64,000 nucleotides of DNA from the NCBI RefSeq assembly GCF_017942085.1, contig NZ_JAGKSP010000012.1, positions 148,346 to 212,345 of the forward strand, given 5' to 3'. The DNA comes from Paenibacillus lignilyticus. GTDB lineage: Bacteria > Bacillota > Bacilli > Paenibacillales > Paenibacillaceae. Below the pieces are notes generated by a model. That model searched no databases. It was not told the DNA's origin and saw only the letters and a program-made list of their open reading frames with translations. Position numbers and translations under genes: made by a program. Shown here in pieces: positions 1 to 8,040 of this stretch. Each line of letters starts with the position of its first letter. Positions within the stretch are counted from its first letter, which is position 1.

Positions 1-27
1 GAAATTTGCTCGGATTTCATCCTTCAT
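1..27 (-). CDS. N-terminus of a probable TetR-type regulator (cut by window edge)
   Basis: Only nine codons are inside the window, reading MKDEIRANF on the minus strand. An AGGAGTG ribosome binding site sits about 6 bases before the ATG. The N-terminus resembles the start of TetR-family repressors, and two inverted repeats of the kind TetR proteins bind lie immediately upstream (70-96). The family assignment rests on context and nine residues and is therefore tentative; that a gene starts here is better supported. Confidence 0.45.
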
Positions 28-69
28 ATCCACTCCTATTCCCACTTTTCTACCCCGCTGCGAATTCAA

Positions 70-96
70 TAACCAACGGTTACTAACCACTGGTTA
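70..96. promoter_or_regulatory. Tandem operator dyads upstream of the edge gene
   Basis: Two adjacent inverted repeats: TAACC-AAC-GGTTA at 70-82 and TAACCA-C-TGGTTA at 84-96, one base apart. Both are variants of the same half site. They lie 43 bases upstream of the minus-strand start at 27, the usual place for an autoregulatory TetR operator. Assignment of the binding protein is inference. Confidence 0.55.
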
Positions 97-771
97 TAAT
101 ATATGCCCCAACTCCCTTTCTGTCAATACCGTTTCTCCCGTCTTCAAAAAACGACATGTTTCGATATATGGAGGAATTGTAAAGAATCGCGAGGAAAGCT
201 GAGATAATAGGCAAATATCTCGACAGATTAGCATTATTTTGATTTTTCTGAATATTTACATAATAGGCGAATTGCCTGTACACTAAGGTCAGATCAAACA
301 AGCAGCTCGCCCCCACGCCGAGAGGTTCGGGAAGAGAAGAAAGCTGGTTGATCGAGAAGATCTCCACTTTCTCTGAGAGGGGATAGTCCATTGAAGAAGG
401 TTAGCGAAGTATGTCCCTCAATGATTCGGGAAAGGAGTTATCCGGTATAGTTGTTTTCGGGGCATGCGGGAAACGGTGAGCAAAGTCGGATAATACGGTC
501 AATGGTCAGGTTAAGCTTTTCGGTCTAAAGCGAGATTTACAACAATAACAAATTTGAAAATGAGGATCCATCAACAGTAAGAGCAAGATCAGCGTAAACT
601 GTGATTAGCAACGGTTGTTGTTTGGAAAATGGAATGGAGTGCAGTATCCAATTGAATAGGAATGGTTCGTATGGATAGGGATTTCGGTTGTCATAGACAA
701 GCGAAATCCCTATTATATTGCGTTCTCAGCGAGATCCGAATTCAGGCGGTGCCTATTTTTCAAGTCGCGGA
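97..771. other. Non-coding stretch, no recognisable gene
   Basis: About 670 bases without a convincing gene. Short frames on both strands lack ribosome binding sites and family resemblance. The only clear structure is the long hairpin at 675-713, listed separately. The stretch may be a decayed gene or long regulatory spacer. Confidence 0.5.
675..713 (+). terminator. Long hairpin, possible terminator
   Basis: ATAGGGATTTCG pairs with CGAAATCCCTAT (12 bp), with an inner TTGTC/GACAA stem and a 3-base loop. The following bases TATATTG are only moderately T-rich, so it could be a weak terminator or a leftover of a lost gene. No gene can be seen that would use it. Confidence 0.4.
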
Positions 772-823
772 TTGACATGTTCATCTAATTAGATTATCTT
801 CTAATTAGATGTTTATCTAATTT
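772..823 (+). promoter_or_regulatory. arsR-like promoter with repeated operator
   Basis: A sigma-A type promoter TTGACA (772-777), 17-base spacer, TATCTT (795-800). The spacer contains the perfect palindrome ATCTAATTAGAT (783-794); a second copy TCTAATTAGA follows at 800-809 and a half copy ATCTAATT at 815-822. Three copies of one motif across the core promoter indicate repression, most simply by the ArsR-type protein encoded just downstream. Confidence 0.75.
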
Positions 824-848
824 AAAAAAAGAAAGGCTGGCCACAGCT

Positions 849-1460
849 ATGATGCAGCTTGATAAGATTGTGAACTATCATAAAGCACTCGCTGATCCTA
901 CTCGCATCCGGATGCTTATTTTGCTTGCGGAAGGCGAAATGACCGGACAATTGCTCGCGGAGAAACTCTGCCTATCCCCCGCTACCATCACGCATCATGC
1001 CGCCAAACTGCGGGCAGTCAGCCTCATTCACGAGCGCCGCGACAAGAATGCGATTTTCTTCTCGCTGGATCATTATTTTCTACGGCAATATGAAGGCTCG
1101 CTGCAAGCTATCCTTGCGCGGCCTGCAACGAATGAAACGAAGGAGATCGAACCGATGGATGAGAAAAACGAACGATTGAAGCAGTCTGTCCTGCGCAATT
1201 TCACCACTGCAGATGGTAAGCTAAAGCATATCCCCGCCCAACTGAAGAAGAAACGAATCGTGCTGGAGCACTTAGCGCAGCAGCTGGAGGAAGGCAGAAG
1301 CTATACGGAGAAGGAACTAAACGAGTTTATCAAACAGTTCCATCCCGACTTCGCTACCATTCGGCGCGAGTTCATCATGCATGCATACTTGTATCGCGAG
1401 CAGGAAGTGTATGAACGGAACCCGCAAGAAATGTGGGAGCGCTGGGAAACGTTATCCTAA
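849..1460 (+). CDS. ArsR-family regulator with DUF2087-like C-terminus
   Basis: A 203-residue DNA-binding protein. Residues 1-90 form an ArsR-type winged helix (KALADPTRIRMLILL, then LSPATITHHAAKLRAVSLI as recognition helix and RRDKNAIFFSL wing). Residues about 105-200 resemble the DUF2087 domain found at the end of some Bacillales ArsR proteins (LKHIPAQLKKKRIVLEHLAQ, then FHPDFATIRREFI). The usual metal-binding CxC motif is absent, so the ligand is unknown. ATG-ATG doublet start; the first is used here. The promoter carries a repeated TCTAATTAGA motif that suggests autorepression. The gene 60 bases downstream is a probable co-transcribed target. Confidence 0.85.
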   Translation: MMQLDKIVNYHKALADPTRIRMLILLAEGEMTGQLLAEKLCLSPATITHHAAKLRAVSLIHERRDKNAIFFSLDHYFLRQYEGSLQAILARPATNETKEIEPMDEKNERLKQSVLRNFTTADGKLKHIPAQLKKKRIVLEHLAQQLEEGRSYTEKELNEFIKQFHPDFATIRREFIMHAYLYREQEVYERNPQEMWERWETLS

Positions 1461-1519
1461 TCTATTCTAATCAAAGCTTAGCTAATCCATTCCAATCTAT
1501 CTAGGGGGACCTTTTACCG

Positions 1520-1873
1520 ATGAGCAATCATTCGAACGACCATCACGAGCCCTCCGGCATCGCCAAGACACCGGAGCCTCCTTATTACGCCGTCGTCTTC
1601 ACCTCACTCCGGACACCCGGGGACAATGGCTATGGCGATATGGCAGAGCAGATGAGCAAGCTCGCATCCGTACAGCCGGGTTTCCTTGGCGTTGAGAGCG
1701 CACGCGACAGCGATGGGATCGGCATCACCGTATCCTACTGGGAATCCCTCGATGCCATCAAGAATTGGAAAGCCAATCCCCTCCACCTAACCGCGCAGGA
1801 TAAAGGAAGAACAGACTGGTATGCCTCCTACAGCGTACGAATCAGCCGCGTGGAGCGTCAATATTTCTTCTAG
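1520..1873 (+). CDS. Antibiotic biosynthesis monooxygenase-type (ABM) protein
   Basis: 117 residues with the ABM fold signature: YAVVFTSLRTP as first strand, MAEQMSKLASVQPGFLGVESAR, and ISVSYW-like strand (GITVSYWESLDAIKNWKA). Small cofactor-free ABM proteins act as monooxygenases or heme/quinone-modifying proteins, but many are uncharacterised, so the substrate is not inferred. An AGGGGGACC ribosome binding site precedes the ATG. It follows the ArsR-like gene with a 59-base gap and shares a terminator, so it is probably in that repressor's operon. Confidence 0.8.
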   Translation: MSNHSNDHHEPSGIAKTPEPPYYAVVFTSLRTPGDNGYGDMAEQMSKLASVQPGFLGVESARDSDGIGITVSYWESLDAIKNWKANPLHLTAQDKGRTDWYASYSVRISRVERQYFF

Positions 1874-1895
1874 AAGCAAGGTGAAAAATAAGAAA

Positions 1896-1939
1896 AGGGC
1901 CGCCCGGCGAATCGTTGCAGATTCCATCCGAGCAGCCCT
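1896..1939. terminator. Bidirectional terminator
   Basis: AGGGCCGC pairs with GCAGCCCT (one mismatch) around an inner GAATC/GATTC stem. T-rich tracts follow on both strands (ATTTATTTATT on plus, CTTTTCTTATTTTTC on minus), serving the convergent monooxygenase and IMP dehydrogenase genes. Confidence 0.7.
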
Positions 1940-1945
1940 ATTTAT

Positions 1946-3463
1946 TTATTCTCCGGCAATGCTGTTCTCTTTCAAAATAACGTCATGCGCGCCGCCTTCA
2001 ATTATGCTCGTCGCTGAAACCAGCGTAATCCGCGCATTCTGCTGCAGCTCTGCGATTGTAAGGGAACCGCAGTTGCACATGGTCGATTTGATTTTGTGAA
2101 TCGTCTTGCTCAAGTTCTCATGCAAGCTGCCCGCGTAAGGAACGTAAGAGTCTACGCCTTCCTCGAACATCAAGCCCGCTTTGCCGCCGGTGTCGTAACG
2201 CTCCCAGTTGCGTGCACGGTTGGAGCCTTCGCCCCAGAACTCTTTTACGAAGTTGTTGCCGACCTTCAGCTTGCGTGTCGGGCTCTCATCGAAACGGGCA
2301 AAATAACGGCCCATCATGACGAAGTCCGCACCCATAGCGAGCGCCAGCGTGATGTGATAGTCATGCACGATACCGCCGTCAGAACAGATCGGCACATAGA
2401 TGCCGGTTTGTTGGAAGTATTCATCGCGCGCTGCAGCAACTTCGATCATCGCCGAAGCTTGTCCGCGACCAATCCCCTTCTGTTCGCGCGTAATGCAGAT
2501 GGAACCGCCGCCGATGCCGACTTTAATAAAGTCCGCGCCTGCTTCTACCAGGTATAAGAAACCTTCGCGGTCAACTACGTTACCTGCGCCGATTTTCACG
2601 TCGGAATTCGATTTGACGAAATCAATCGTTTCCTTCTGCCATTCCGAGTAGCCGTCGGAGGAATCGATAACGAGCACATCCACGCCTGCAGCCACAAGTG
2701 CCGGTACACGTTCCGCGTAGTCCTTCGTGTTGATACCCGCGCCTACGATATAACTCTTATTCGCATCCAGCAGCTCGGACGGATTTTCTTTGTGCTCATC
2801 ATAATCCTTACGGAAAACCAAATAATCCAAATTGCCCTGCTCGTCTACAACAGGCAGACAGTTCAGCTTATGATCCCAAATCAGGTCATTCGCTTCCGAA
2901 AGCGTAATGCCCGATTTGCCATAAATCAGTTTCGAGAACGGGGTCATGAACTCGCTAACCGTCTTGGACTGCGAGTCCCGGCTGATCCGATAATCACGGC
3001 CCGTTACGATGCCAACCAGCTTGCCTTTCGGCGAACCGTCGCTTGTAATCGCGACAGTGGAATGGCCTGTACGCTCTTTGAGCTCCAGCACATCCTTCAG
3101 CGTGTGCTCCGGCGTCAGGTTCGAGCGGCTGACAACGAAGCCTGCCTTATAGCTCTTCGCTCTGCGCACCATCTCCGCTTGTCCTTCCACGGACTGGGAG
3201 CCGTAAATAAACGAGATGCCGCCGCTGCGCGCGAGCGCAACAGCCATGCGATCGTCAGAAACGGCCTGCATAACAGCGGATGAGAACGGAATATTCAACG
3301 AATAGGCCGGTTTCTCGCCTTTCTTGAACTTCACGATCGGAGTCTTGAGATTTACGTTTGAAGGATTGCAATCCTTCGTTGTCAAATTTGGCACCAGCAG
3401 AAATTCGCTAAAGGTGCGGGATGGTTCCATGTAATAATGAGCCAAAGATGTCGCCTCCTGCAA
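1946..3463 (-). CDS. guaB: IMP dehydrogenase, Tritrichomonas-like divergent type
   Basis: 505 residues. It oxidises IMP to XMP with NAD, the committed step to guanine nucleotides. TIM barrel with two CBS domains inserted at about 105-230. Catalytic loop GIGGGSICITRE places the nucleophile at Cys323; SDGG at 361-364 binds the phosphate; the flap carries Arg422-Tyr423 in ARNWERYDTGG. The usual bacterial GPGSICTTR and YRGMGS motifs are replaced by GGGSICITR and WGEGS. From memory this is nearly collinear with the IMP dehydrogenase of the protist Tritrichomonas foetus. It stands alone between terminators. A second, ordinary guaB may exist elsewhere in the genome; GMP reductase is less likely because CBS domains are present. 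Confidence 0.9.
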   Translation of the reverse strand: MQEATSLAHYYMEPSRTFSEFLLVPNLTTKDCNPSNVNLKTPIVKFKKGEKPAYSLNIPFSSAVMQAVSDDRMAVALARSGGISFIYGSQSVEGQAEMVRRAKSYKAGFVVSRSNLTPEHTLKDVLELKERTGHSTVAITSDGSPKGKLVGIVTGRDYRISRDSQSKTVSEFMTPFSKLIYGKSGITLSEANDLIWDHKLNCLPVVDEQGNLDYLVFRKDYDEHKENPSELLDANKSYIVGAGINTKDYAERVPALVAAGVDVLVIDSSDGYSEWQKETIDFVKSNSDVKIGAGNVVDREGFLYLVEAGADFIKVGIGGGSICITREQKGIGRGQASAMIEVAAARDEYFQQTGIYVPICSDGGIVHDYHITLALAMGADFVMMGRYFARFDESPTRKLKVGNNFVKEFWGEGSNRARNWERYDTGGKAGLMFEEGVDSYVPYAGSLHENLSKTIHKIKSTMCNCGSLTIAELQQNARITLVSATSIIEGGAHDVILKENSIAGE

Positions 3464-3577
3464 TCCAATTCCGGATAAATTCTTACAAGCATATCACAGC
3501 GATTTAAATCGCGCAATGGAAGTTGTTGCTTCCGACTTTACTCCAGTATTTCAACGACGATCCCGGCGAAAAGGTTG

Positions 3578-4999
3578 CTACTTCGCCGCTTCAAGCAGCG
3601 AAACCGCTTTGATTCGTTGCGGATCCTCTTTATCGAATTTGTTCGTCAGCATCACCATCATACGATAAGCAGTCTTATCGTTCATCGTTCCGGTCTGCGG
3701 CAGCTTCTCATTCGCTTGGAAGCTGCGGACGGCTGCAGCTGTATCGTCATCATAGATTCCTTTGCCGGCACCTGCCGCATAACCGAGCACTTGAAGCATG
3801 CTCTGCACCGTCTGCACCTTGTCGCCATAATCGCCGATCCCCAGCTTTAAGCCGGCTGCAAGACGTGGCAGCTGCGCATAATCCGGAGCTGCAACCACAT
3901 AACCGGGCTCGATGCCCTTCTTATGAATCCATTGGCCATCCGGTGAACGCCACTGCGCCTCCGTCAGCTTAAGCACGGAACCATCCTTCAACTGACGGAA
4001 GTTCTGCACGATACCTTTACCGAACGTTTTCTGTCCTACGACTTTGGCATCGGCCGTTGCTTTGAGTGCTGCAGTCAGCACCTCGGCAGAGCTTGCCGTA
4101 TGCGCATCCACCAGAATCGCAATCGGCAGCTTCCATGGCTCTTTCTGTTTCGATTGATGGGTGATGACGCGCGACTCGCCTTTATACACCACTTGCACGA
4201 TCGTTTTCCCCTTCGGAACAAACCGATTGGCAATCGTGATCGTTGGCTCCAGCAGTCCGCCCGGGTTACCGCGAAGATCGAGCAGAAGCGACTTCATCCC
4301 TTTCTTCTGCAGGGCTTCAATCGCAGCGTTAAATTCGCTCGCCGTCTTCTCCGCGAATCGGCTGATGGTGATTTCACCGACTCCGTCAGACAGCATGTTG
4401 GAAGTAACCGTAAGCACCGGAACGGCACCGCGCACAACGGATATAGCAAGCGGTTTACTCGAGCCCTCCCGCTCTACCGTCAGCTTCGCGGTTGTTCCTT
4501 CTTTGCCTTGCACAAGCTCCTTTAGCTTCGTTAAGTCGAGTCCCTTGGCCGAGGTCCCGTCAATGGAGACAAACACATCGCCTGCCTTCAAGCCTGATTT
4601 CTCCGCCGGGGCGCTCTTAATCAATTTATCGATAATAAACCGGCCATCTTCCTCACGAATTTCAACGCCGATCCCGACAAAATGATCCTCATACGAGCTT
4701 ATGTATTGCTCCCCTCGGTCTCCCGTTAAATAAACCGAATAAGGATCGCCCAGCGAGCCGACCATGCCTTCCGCAGCGCCGTCGACAAGCGCCTTCGAAT
4801 CCGCGCCTTCCAAGTAACGATTCATGATTTCTTTATACGCGTAAGATAAATTGCGGAAGGCAGGCTCCTTCATAATGGGGTATTGAAGCAGCATGCTGAA
4901 CCTTCCCCCTGCAAATCCGACCACTACCGCCACTGTCAGCAGTACAGCCAAGGATACGCGCCGCCGCTGTTTTACCGCTTTCTCACCATAAATACTCAT
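3578..4999 (-). CDS. S41 carboxyl-terminal processing protease (CtpA/CtpB type)
   Basis: 473 residues. N-terminal membrane anchor at about 14-36 (VSLAVLLTVAVVVGFAGG), PDZ domain at roughly 100-190 (IGVEIREEDGRFIIDKLI), then the S41 peptidase with LRGNPGG, the catalytic serine in HTASSAEVL and the catalytic lysine in GQKTFGKGIVQ. A peptidoglycan-binding repeat follows at about 385-455 (VQTVQSMLQVLGY, YDDDTAAAVRSFQ). Such enzymes trim proteins at the outer face of the membrane; B. subtilis CtpB acts in sporulation by cleaving SpoIVFA, but which role applies here is not shown. AGAGGTG precedes the ATG. Confidence 0.9.
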   Translation of the reverse strand: MSIYGEKAVKQRRRVSLAVLLTVAVVVGFAGGRFSMLLQYPIMKEPAFRNLSYAYKEIMNRYLEGADSKALVDGAAEGMVGSLGDPYSVYLTGDRGEQYISSYEDHFVGIGVEIREEDGRFIIDKLIKSAPAEKSGLKAGDVFVSIDGTSAKGLDLTKLKELVQGKEGTTAKLTVEREGSSKPLAISVVRGAVPVLTVTSNMLSDGVGEITISRFAEKTASEFNAAIEALQKKGMKSLLLDLRGNPGGLLEPTITIANRFVPKGKTIVQVVYKGESRVITHQSKQKEPWKLPIAILVDAHTASSAEVLTAALKATADAKVVGQKTFGKGIVQNFRQLKDGSVLKLTEAQWRSPDGQWIHKKGIEPGYVVAAPDYAQLPRLAAGLKLGIGDYGDKVQTVQSMLQVLGYAAGAGKGIYDDDTAAAVRSFQANEKLPQTGTMNDKTAYRMMVMLTNKFDKEDPQRIKAVSLLEAAK

Positions 5000-5085
5000 C
5001 TGACACCTCTTCCAAAATGAACCTGTAACTCACTCTATCGCATTCGAGCGGCCGTCGCAAGTTCCTTCCCGGCAAAGCAAAAAGA

Positions 5086-5153
5086 CGTTCCCGCGCACAT
5101 GAACCAGACCTCATTGCCGCATCGCCGCAGCAGTCTGTTTGTGCAAGGGAACG
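5086..5153 (-). terminator. Terminator of the aldo/keto reductase gene
   Basis: On the minus strand CGTTCCCTTGCACA pairs with TGTGCGCGGGAACG, followed by TCTTTTTGCTTT. Large loop but a good T-tract, 26 bases after the reductase stop codon. Confidence 0.65.
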
Positions 5154-5179
5154 CCTTGAATTTCGGTTGCGTTGAAGCG

Positions 5180-6127
5180 CTACAGCGCCGCTTTCTCGGT
5201 AAGCAGGTTCAGCCAATCGCGTTCGGCATCGGATAGCGTCACCGGCAATGCCTTGAGGCTGTCTTGCAGCTCGCTTGGCTTATGCGGTCCGATAATGGCC
5301 GCGACCGGGAACGGCTGATTCAGTACATAGGCAAGAGCAATGTGATTAGCGGTTACGCCGTATTTCTCCGCCAGCAGCGTCGCTCTGCGCTTGCGCTCCC
5401 AGTTCTCGGCACTGTAATTGACGCGCACCATCTCCGCATCCTCGCGATTATCTTCGGAATAACGGTCCGTGAAGAAACCGCCGGATTGCGAAGACCAAGA
5501 TAAGATCGGCAGCTGTGACTTCTCATGCCAAGCTTCGTCCTCTGCGGTTGTCGTTACACAGCCTGCCCAGCGCGCTTCATTAGGCCTTGCCAGCGCCAAA
5601 TTCGGACTGCTGCAAGCGAAGCCTGTCATCCCGTGTTTGGCTGCATAGGCATTGGCTTCTTGAATGCGAGCTACGCTCCAGTTGGATGCCCCGATTGCAC
5701 GGCAGCGACCGGCGGCCAGCTGATCATTAAGTCCTTCCAGAATGTAACCGACGTTCACATTCGGATCGTCGCGATGAAGCATGTACATATCCATATAATC
5801 CGTCTGCAGCCGCTCAAGCGACTCCACCAAGTCACTTTGAATGCAGGTTTTGGTCATGCGGGATTGTTCGTAAGGATGTGCGCCTTTCCCGATGATGACG
5901 ATCTCGCTGCGGTTCCCGCGATCCGCCATCCATCGTCCGATAGCCTGTGCCGAGCTCACGCCGTAAATATGCCCGGTATCAATCGCGTTGCCGCCGGCAG
6001 CCACATAAGCGTCAAGCAGCTCACCGGAGTAATCCATACGATCAATGTTAAGCATCATCGAGCCTTGAATAAGCTGCGTAACGCCCTGCTCAATGCCTGC
6101 AATTGCGATTCGTTTCATAGTCGTCAT
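5180..6127 (-). CDS. Aldo/keto reductase
   Basis: 315 residues, the normal size for the family. NADPH-dependent carbonyl reductase of the (beta/alpha)8 type. The catalytic tetrad is visible: Asp and Tyr in NAIDTGHIYG, Lys in IIGKGAHP, His in YMLHRDD. The NADP-binding end is IIGPHKPSELQDSL. The ribosome binding site GAAGGAGCG fits the ATG; MTTM offers an alternative start three codons in. It is divergent from an AraC-type regulator with about 115 bases between starts, so that protein may control it. A TATAAT box for this gene lies at 6160-6165 (minus). Substrate unknown. Confidence 0.88.
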   Translation of the reverse strand: MTTMKRIAIAGIEQGVTQLIQGSMMLNIDRMDYSGELLDAYVAAGGNAIDTGHIYGVSSAQAIGRWMADRGNRSEIVIIGKGAHPYEQSRMTKTCIQSDLVESLERLQTDYMDMYMLHRDDPNVNVGYILEGLNDQLAAGRCRAIGASNWSVARIQEANAYAAKHGMTGFACSSPNLALARPNEARWAGCVTTTAEDEAWHEKSQLPILSWSSQSGGFFTDRYSEDNREDAEMVRVNYSAENWERKRRATLLAEKYGVTANHIALAYVLNQPFPVAAIIGPHKPSELQDSLKALPVTLSDAERDWLNLLTEKAAL

Positions 6128-6241
6128 CGTATGCGCTCCTTCATATCGTTATATTGATCATTATAGTAAAGGATTTCACTTTCAAAAATCGAAATATATT
6201 GCATGGACTACAACGATATTGCACATTCAAGGAGTGTACCG

Positions 6242-7090
6242 ATGGCTAAGCATCATTTGACGCTTCCGCTGCTGCGGAGGAATAGGTTCTATTGTTTTCC
6301 GGAGTCCGCCGGCTTTTATGAGCATAATAAAGGTCATGATGTACGTCGCGCGGCAGGTATGCTGCAGGAATTCAACCTGCATCTGGTTACCTCAGGCAAA
6401 GGTTACGCCGAGCATGACGGGCAGCGCTGCGAGCTGAGCGCAGGGGATGCCTTCCTATATTTCCCGGGCGATAAACAGGCGTACTTCGCCGACGATGAGC
6501 AGCCATGGGACATCAAGTGGATTCATTTCTATGGCAGCGGAATTCTTGCCGATCTGACCGAACGCGGCTTCCATCGTTCAATAGGATGGCGATTACGATC
6601 GCCGTTAGGGCTCGAGAGCTTAATTGATGAGCTGCTGGACGAAATCAACCGGCACAAAATGCTGCATCCCAGCCGCATTTCCATGCTGATGTACGGCATT
6701 ATCGCGGAATTCATAGAGCAGGCCGAGCCTATTGCGGCTCCTAGCACCGGGGCATCCGCGATTGAACGGATGCTTAAGCTGCTGCCCGAGCTGCAAGCGG
6801 CCGCAGCCGAACCATTCGACCTCGATGAATGGGCGGCGCGCGCCGGAACGAATCGATTTGCATTCTGCAGATGGTTTCGCCGTGCCGCCGGTCAAACGCC
6901 TCTTGAATTCGTGACGATGTGCCGCATCCAGCGGGCTAAGCAATTGCTCGTCGAACAACAGGACCTCAGCGTGAACGAGGTGGCGAGGTTGTCGGGGTAC
7001 GTTCATCCGAGTTATTTTAACAAGCGCTTTCAAGAAAGCGAGAACATGACTCCGACTTCCTATCGTCAGCAATTTACAATGTCGACATAG
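6242..7090 (+). CDS. AraC-family transcriptional regulator
   Basis: 282 residues from the ATG at 6242, chosen because AAGGAGTG precedes it; the in-frame ATG at 6203 has no ribosome binding site. N-terminal cupin sensor domain (LHLVTSGKGYAEHDGQ, LSAGDAFLYFPGDKQAYF, WIHFYG) and a C-terminal pair of helix-turn-helix motifs (FDLDEWAARAGTNRFAFCRWFRRAAGQTPLEFV and VNEVARLSGYVHPSYFNKRFQ begin these). Such proteins usually sense a sugar or small metabolite. It is divergent from the aldo/keto reductase, a likely target. Confidence 0.87.
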   Translation: MAKHHLTLPLLRRNRFYCFPESAGFYEHNKGHDVRRAAGMLQEFNLHLVTSGKGYAEHDGQRCELSAGDAFLYFPGDKQAYFADDEQPWDIKWIHFYGSGILADLTERGFHRSIGWRLRSPLGLESLIDELLDEINRHKMLHPSRISMLMYGIIAEFIEQAEPIAAPSTGASAIERMLKLLPELQAAAAEPFDLDEWAARAGTNRFAFCRWFRRAAGQTPLEFVTMCRIQRAKQLLVEQQDLSVNEVARLSGYVHPSYFNKRFQESENMTPTSYRQQFTMST

Positions 7091-7099
7091 GGATTAGGG

Positions 7100-7128
7100 T
7101 TGTTCCTGCCTTTGATTTCCGCTACAAT
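7100..7128 (+). promoter_or_regulatory. Sigma-A promoter of the Cof phosphatase gene
   Basis: TTGTTC (7100-7105), 17-base spacer, TACAAT (7123-7128), 45 bases before the ATG at 7174. Confidence 0.65.
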
Positions 7129-7173
7129 CAATGAAAATGCGTACGCAGGAGAGAGAAGGAGCAGAGAGAAATC

Positions 7174-7974
7174 ATGTATAAATTAATTGCCATTGATATT
7201 GATGACACGCTCTTAACAGATGAATGTACGGTTACGCCGGGAACGAAGGAAGCACTGACCGCAGCTATGGAGAAAGGCGTGTTCGTCACGTTGGCGACAG
7301 GCCGCATGTTCCCATCCGCGAAGAAGATCGCTCATCAAATTGAGCTGAATGTCCCGATCATCACGTACCAGGGCTCCAGCGTCAAAACGTTACTGGACGA
7401 GCAAGTGCTCTATGAGCGCTACGTTCCTCAGGATGCTGCCGAACTGCTGATGCAATACTGCGAGGAGCATAACATCCATGTGCAGCTGTATACGGATGAT
7501 GTCATTTATGTAAAAGAAGATAATCAGAAAGCTCGCGACTACTCGAAGCTGGCGAACATTCCATTTGTGGTAGAGCCGGATCTGAAATCGCTGATCAAAC
7601 GCCCTACAGCCAAAATGCTCATGATCGACGATCCTGCCCGCCTTGATCAAGTTGCCGCAGACCTTGCCCCATTGATCGGTAATCAGGCTCATATTACGAA
7701 GTCCAAGCCGCACTTCCTCGAGGTTACCCATAAGGAAGGTACGAAAGGGCATGCGATCGCGTTTATGGCGGAGCATATCGGCTGTTCGCTGGACGAAGTT
7801 ATCGCCATCGGCGACTCTTGGAATGACCACGAGATGATCGAAACGGCAGGACTCGGCGTAGCGATGGGCAACGCCGTGCAGAAGCTGAAGGATATCGCGC
7901 AATATGTCACCAAATCCAACAACGATGAAGGCGTACGCCATGTCATCGAGAAGTTCATTCTTCAAACCGTATAA
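7174..7974 (+). CDS. Cof-type HAD-superfamily phosphatase
   Basis: 266 residues. Cytosolic phosphatase of the HAD IIB (Cof) class. Motif I IDIDDTLL with the nucleophile Asp8 and Asp10, motif II in TLATGR, motif III lysine in KEGTKGHAI, motif IV GDSWNDHEMI. The cap domain lies between about 85 and 190. Relatives dephosphorylate sugar phosphates, pyridoxal phosphate or flavin precursors; the substrate cannot be read from the sequence. A strong site AGAAGGAG precedes the ATG. Monocistronic with its own promoter and terminator. Confidence 0.92.
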   Translation: MYKLIAIDIDDTLLTDECTVTPGTKEALTAAMEKGVFVTLATGRMFPSAKKIAHQIELNVPIITYQGSSVKTLLDEQVLYERYVPQDAAELLMQYCEEHNIHVQLYTDDVIYVKEDNQKARDYSKLANIPFVVEPDLKSLIKRPTAKMLMIDDPARLDQVAADLAPLIGNQAHITKSKPHFLEVTHKEGTKGHAIAFMAEHIGCSLDEVIAIGDSWNDHEMIETAGLGVAMGNAVQKLKDIAQYVTKSNNDEGVRHVIEKFILQTV

Positions 7975-7982
7975 ACTTGATA

Positions 7983-8034
7983 AGAGCTGCACCGACAGTC
8001 GATTGGGACGACTGTTACGGTGCAGCTCTTTTTA
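7983..8034 (+). terminator. Rho-independent terminator
   Basis: AGAGCTGCACCG pairs with CGGTGCAGCTCT, with an inner ACAGTCG/CGACTGT stem, followed by TTTTT. It ends the Cof phosphatase transcript and sits just beyond the convergent transporter gene. Confidence 0.85.
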
Positions 8035-8040
8035 GATACA

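Noticed and set aside
83..391. 102-codon open frame on the minus strand
   Set aside because: No ribosome binding site before the start, no family resemblance, and its end overlaps the operator dyads of the edge gene.
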